From assembly GCA_964505995.1 (NCBI GenBank), contig CAZDLB010000013.1:1-23117 (forward strand): DNA of 23,117 bases, read 5' to 3'. Origin of the DNA: JAJRVH01 sp964505995 (GTDB taxonomy: Bacteria > Pseudomonadota > Zetaproteobacteria > Mariprofundales > Mariprofundaceae). Both the position numbers and the translations under genes were made by a program. Of the stretch, positions 18,066-23,117 are shown piece by piece. Each line of letters begins with the position of its first letter. Position 1 is the stretch's first letter. Below the pieces are notes generated by a model, which worked only from the letters and a program-made list of their open reading frames with translations, did not search any database and was not told the origin of the DNA.

Positions 18066-19016
18066 ATGCCACTGGCTCTGAGGCGTTCGGATTACGATGT
18101 CACCAACAGCGTGCAGACCACGGATGTGCAGAGTGTGTCGCATGAGGTGCTGAACATCTATCAGCGCCTCTACCCGCTGGCTTCGACCGCGCCGCTGGAG
18201 CAGGCCTTCCGCGACTGGCATCGCCTGTTCACCGGCGCCTGTCCCGGCTTTCTGGCCTGCGATACGCCGTATCATGATCTGCAGCATACGCTGGACGTAA
18301 CGCTGGCCATGGCCCGGCTGATCTACGGTTTCGAGCGCGAGGGCGGGGAGCTTGGCGCCACGGGTGCGATGCTCGGCATTTTGACCGCGCTGTTTCACGA
18401 TGCCGGCTATGTGCGCGGCTGGCACGACGACCGTCATCGCAACGGCGCCGAGCTGACCCGGGGACATGTGTCGCGCAGCGCCGTCTTTCTGGAGCGCTAT
18501 CTTCCGAGCATCGGACTCAGACATGGCGCGTCCATCTGCCGTCATATCGTGCATTTCACCGGCTATGAGATCACCTTCGAGGACATCCCGGTGGACGATC
18601 GGACGATGCGCCATCTGGGCAAGATGGTCGGCACGGCGGATCTGCTGGCGCAGATGTCGGATCGCTGCTATCTGGAGAAATGCCGCGACCGGCTGTATCC
18701 GGAGTTCGTGGCCGCAGGCCTTGCCGGGCCGGAGGCAGCGAACGGCGGCTATGCCTCGGCCGAGGATTTCCTGCGCAAGACGCCGGGCTTCTTTGCGATG
18801 GTGCAGAGGCGTCTGGATGATTCGTTGCAGGGCGTTTATCGCTACATGGATGCCTTCTTCGGCGGTTCGCTCAATCTCTACCAGCTGGCGATCGGGAAGA
18901 ATCAGCGCTATCTGTCATCGCTGCTGGAGCGCAACGATCTTTCCGGCCTGCGCCGAAATCCGCCGTGGACGCTGACGAGCCGCGAGTTTCCGATCGATCT
19001 GACGCTGTATCGCTGA
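18066..19016 (+). CDS. HD-domain phosphohydrolase resembling class I cyclic nucleotide phosphodiesterases
   Basis: This 316-residue soluble protein lacks a signal peptide or membrane helix. Residues 69-74 (YHDLQH, followed by TLDVTLAMARLI) resemble the YHNxxHAxDV signature of class I 3',5'-cyclic nucleotide phosphodiesterases. HD follows at 111-112 (LFHDAGY), with His134 (GHVSRS), His160/His163 (CRHIVHFTGYE) and Asp192 (GTADLLAQMSD). This is the H...HD...D metal-site order of the HD superfamily, with extra His residues that could hold a second metal. The GYP motif of c-di-GMP phosphodiesterases is not present. Strong GAGGAGG overlaps the bcsC stop and the gap is 10 bases, so it belongs to the bcs operon. 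A role in breaking down a cyclic nucleotide that controls cellulose synthesis is an inference; a nucleotidase or (p)ppGpp-like activity is possible. Confidence 0.8.
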   Translation: MPLALRRSDYDVTNSVQTTDVQSVSHEVLNIYQRLYPLASTAPLEQAFRDWHRLFTGACPGFLACDTPYHDLQHTLDVTLAMARLIYGFEREGGELGATGAMLGILTALFHDAGYVRGWHDDRHRNGAELTRGHVSRSAVFLERYLPSIGLRHGASICRHIVHFTGYEITFEDIPVDDRTMRHLGKMVGTADLLAQMSDRCYLEKCRDRLYPEFVAAGLAGPEAANGGYASAEDFLRKTPGFFAMVQRRLDDSLQGVYRYMDAFFGGSLNLYQLAIGKNQRYLSSLLERNDLSGLRRNPPWTLTSREFPIDLTLYR

Positions 19017-19024
19017 AATCCGCA

Positions 19025-20513
19025 TCAGTCCCCGGGCCAGACCAGCACCGGCCGGCGCGCGGCCATGGTTTCGTCCAGGCGCCGGCGGATCGGCTTCAGC
19101 GGCGCCTGATGCAGCGCCTCGGTATCTCCCGCCTCGCAGGCCTCGGCGATGTCCAGCATCGCATCGCAGAAGGCATCGATCGTCGCCTTCGATTCGGTCT
19201 CGGTCGGCTCGATCAGCATCGCGCCATGCACGATCAGAGGGAAATAGACCGTCATCGGATGGAAGCCCAGATCGATCAGGCGCTTGGCGATGTCCAGCGT
19301 CTTCACGCCATGCCTCTCCTGCAAGGCGTCGGTCAGCAGGCATTCGTGCTTGCAGATGCCCGGGAAGGGGACATCGTATGCATCCTTCAGCCGCGCCAGG
19401 ATGTAGTTGGCGTTGAGCACCGCATCCTCGGCGATGCGGTGCAGATGCTCGCGTCCGAAGGCCATGATGTAGGCCGCGGCGCGCAGCAGCACGCCGACCT
19501 GGCCGATGGAGCCGAAGACCGGGCCGATGCTCTGCTCGCGCCGGCGCACGATGCGGATGACATCGCCATCCTTTTCCAGCAGCGGTGTCGGCAGGAAGGG
19601 CTTCAGCCTGTCGTTGACGGCCACGGGTCCGGCGCCCGGCCCGCCGCCGCCATGCGGCGTGGAGAAGGTCTTGTGCACATTGATGTGCAGGCAGTCGATG
19701 CCCATGTCGCCGGGACGGGCGATGCCGACCAGCGCGTTGAGATTGGCGCCGTCGCCATAGACGAGACCGCCGGCCTCGTGCACGAGGCGGCAGATCTCGG
19801 CGATGTCGGACTCGAACATGCCGGTGGTGTTCGGATTCGTCAGCATCAGCGCCGCGACCTCGTCGTTCAGGTGCTGGCGCAGAACATCCAGATCGACGCG
19901 GCCGTTGGCGCCGGAGCGGATCTCGATCGTACGCATGCCGGCCAGAGCCGCGCTGGCCGGATTCGTGCCATGCGCCGAATCGGGCACCAGCACGACCCGG
20001 CGCCTCGTATCGCCGCGCGCGTCATGCCAGGCGCGGATCAGCATGATGCCGGTCAGCTCGCCGTGGGCACCGGCGGCCGGCTGCAGCGTCACATGCGGCA
20101 GGCCCGTGATCTCGCCCAGCCATGTCTGCAGCTCGTAGAGCAGATGCAGCAGCCCCTGCACGGTGTCCTCGGGCTGATCCGGGTGCAGATGCGCAAGCCC
20201 CGGCAGCCGCACGAGGTTCTCATGCACGCGCGGATTGTATTTCATCGTGCACGAGCCGAGCGGATAGAAGCCGGTCTCGATGCTGTGGTTCCATTGCGAC
20301 AGCCGCACGAAATGGCGCACGGCCTCGCCCTCGGAAAGCCCGGGGATGCCGGCCGGCTGGCGGCGAGTAAAGGCGGCCACGTCGTCGGGGAGCTCCCCGG
20401 TCACGCCGGGCAGGCTGATCGGGGTGGCCTGCTCATGCGCATGCTCGAACAGCAGCGGCTCCTCATGCTGCATGCCGGAAACCCCGGAATAGTCGTGGGT
20501 CGAATGCAACTCG

Positions 20514-20521
<8 letters not shown>
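19025..20521 (-). CDS. gcvPB: Glycine dehydrogenase (decarboxylating) subunit 2, GcvPB
   Basis: This is the PLP-binding half of the split glycine decarboxylase (P-protein), which decarboxylates glycine and passes the aminomethyl group to lipoyl-GcvH. The 498-residue product has the Schiff-base motif HKTFSTPHGGGGPG with Lys284, plus PLGSCTMKYNP (87-97), QPAAGAHGELTG (147-158) and the DSAHGTNPASA segment (181-191). The start ATG 20521-20519 overlaps gcvPA by eight bases and has GAGG seven bases upstream inside gcvPA. Met17 is a possible alternative, since family members often begin close to LLFEH (23-27). It is the last gene of the gcv operon in this window. Its stop lies eight bases from that of the convergent HD-domain gene. 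Confidence 0.96.
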
Positions 20522-21866
<1,345 letters not shown>

Positions 21867-21906
21867 GCGGGGGTCTGTGCGGTCCGGTCTTCAGGCGGTC
21901 GGAAGC

Positions 21907-22281
21907 TTATTCTTCGAGGAAGGTTGCGTAGGCCGCCTCGTCCAGCAGCTCCACGCTCGAGCCGTCGGTTTTTATGCGGGCGATCCAGCCGGCGCCATAG
22001 GGGTCGGTGTTCACCTTCTCCGGCGCGGATTCAAGCTCCTCGTTGACGGCGATGATCTCGCCGCCGACCGGGGCATAGATGTCGGACACGGCCTTGACCG
22101 ATTCGACAACGGCGAAGGCCTCGCCCGGCTTCACGACGCGGCCGATCTCGGGCAGCTCGACGAAGACGATGTCACCCAGCGCCTCCTGCGCATGATCGGA
22201 GATGCCGACCGTGGCCTCCTCGCCCTCGATGCGCACCCATTCGTGCTCCTTCGTGTATTGCAGATCGGCTGGAATCGTCAT
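21907..22281 (-). CDS. gcvH: Glycine cleavage system H protein (lipoyl carrier)
   Basis: GcvH carries the aminomethyl intermediate on a lipoyl arm between the P, T and L proteins. The 124-residue product has the normal length and the start MTIPADLQYTKEHEWVRIEG. The lipoylation site is Lys63 in VESVKAVSDIYAP (59-71), and the usual C-terminal DPYGAGWIARIK region follows. The ATG at 22281-22279 is preceded by GGGAGGGAG, a good ribosome site. It lies 21 bases after the gcvT stop and 40 bases before gcvPA. Confidence 0.97.
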   Translation of the reverse strand: MTIPADLQYTKEHEWVRIEGEEATVGISDHAQEALGDIVFVELPEIGRVVKPGEAFAVVESVKAVSDIYAPVGGEIIAVNEELESAPEKVNTDPYGAGWIARIKTDGSSVELLDEAAYATFLEE

Positions 22282-22302
22282 GGGGTCTCCCTCCCGGAAT
22301 AT

Positions 22303-23117
<815 letters not shown>

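Noticed and set aside
15917..18067. 716-codon minus-strand open frame opposite bcsC
   Set aside because: Same antisense effect; the sense strand shows the BcsC signal peptide, TPRs and barrel motif.
22282..22302. Glycine riboswitch in the gcv operon
   Set aside because: The gaps inside the operon are only 21 and 40 bases, too short for a glycine riboswitch; the upstream leader of gcvT is outside the window.

Overview
The window is a gene-dense, GC-rich (roughly 60-65% by eye) bacterial chromosome segment with no RNA genes, insertion sequences, CRISPR arrays or phage genes that I can see. The outer-membrane machinery, a secA-argJ pair, a two-subunit glycine decarboxylase and Crp-type operator sequences suggest a gammaproteobacterium. 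I cannot name a genus from the sequence alone. No gap between genes exceeds 300 bases; the longest are 6493-6656, 5930-6072 and 9887-10013, and each appears to hold promoter or operator sequence.

Left part (1-5929, minus strand): a class I/II PLP aminotransferase overlaps a gene for a TPR-like protein with two cyclic nucleotide-binding domains. These are followed by secA and by argJ, which is cut by the window edge. secA and argJ overlap by one base. hemJ (6073-6492, plus) diverges from the aminotransferase. Both promoters in that gap place the predicted +1 on the A of the ATG, suggesting leaderless mRNAs.

Centre (6657-9886, plus): a two-gene unit encodes an orphan NMT1/TauA-type substrate-binding lipoprotein and a hybrid histidine kinase (HAMP, PAS, HisKA, HATPase, REC). 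No transporter permease or ATPase is present, so the unit looks like a sensor. A Crp-like site lies at the class II (-41.5) position relative to its best -10.

Cellulose operon (10014-19016, plus): bcsA, bcsB, bcsZ and bcsC are followed by an HD-domain phosphohydrolase that resembles class I cyclic nucleotide phosphodiesterases. The genes overlap or are 2-10 bases apart. A perfect 16-base Crp-type dyad lies between the best bcsA promoter and its Shine-Dalgarno sequence. BcsA carries the C-terminal PilZ domain for c-di-GMP. BcsZ is predicted to be a lipoprotein and BcsC is short for its family. No bcsD, Q, E, F or G is visible.

Right part (19025-23117, minus strand): the glycine cleavage operon gcvT (partial)-gcvH-gcvPA-gcvPB, with P-protein split into two subunits. 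It converges on the cellulose operon with only 8 bases between stop codons.

The most interesting reading is a cellulose locus that may join two nucleotide signals: c-di-GMP through PilZ, and cAMP or a relative through Crp-type sites and the HD enzyme. The sensor kinase next door may belong to the same regulon. This link is an inference from motifs and gene order.
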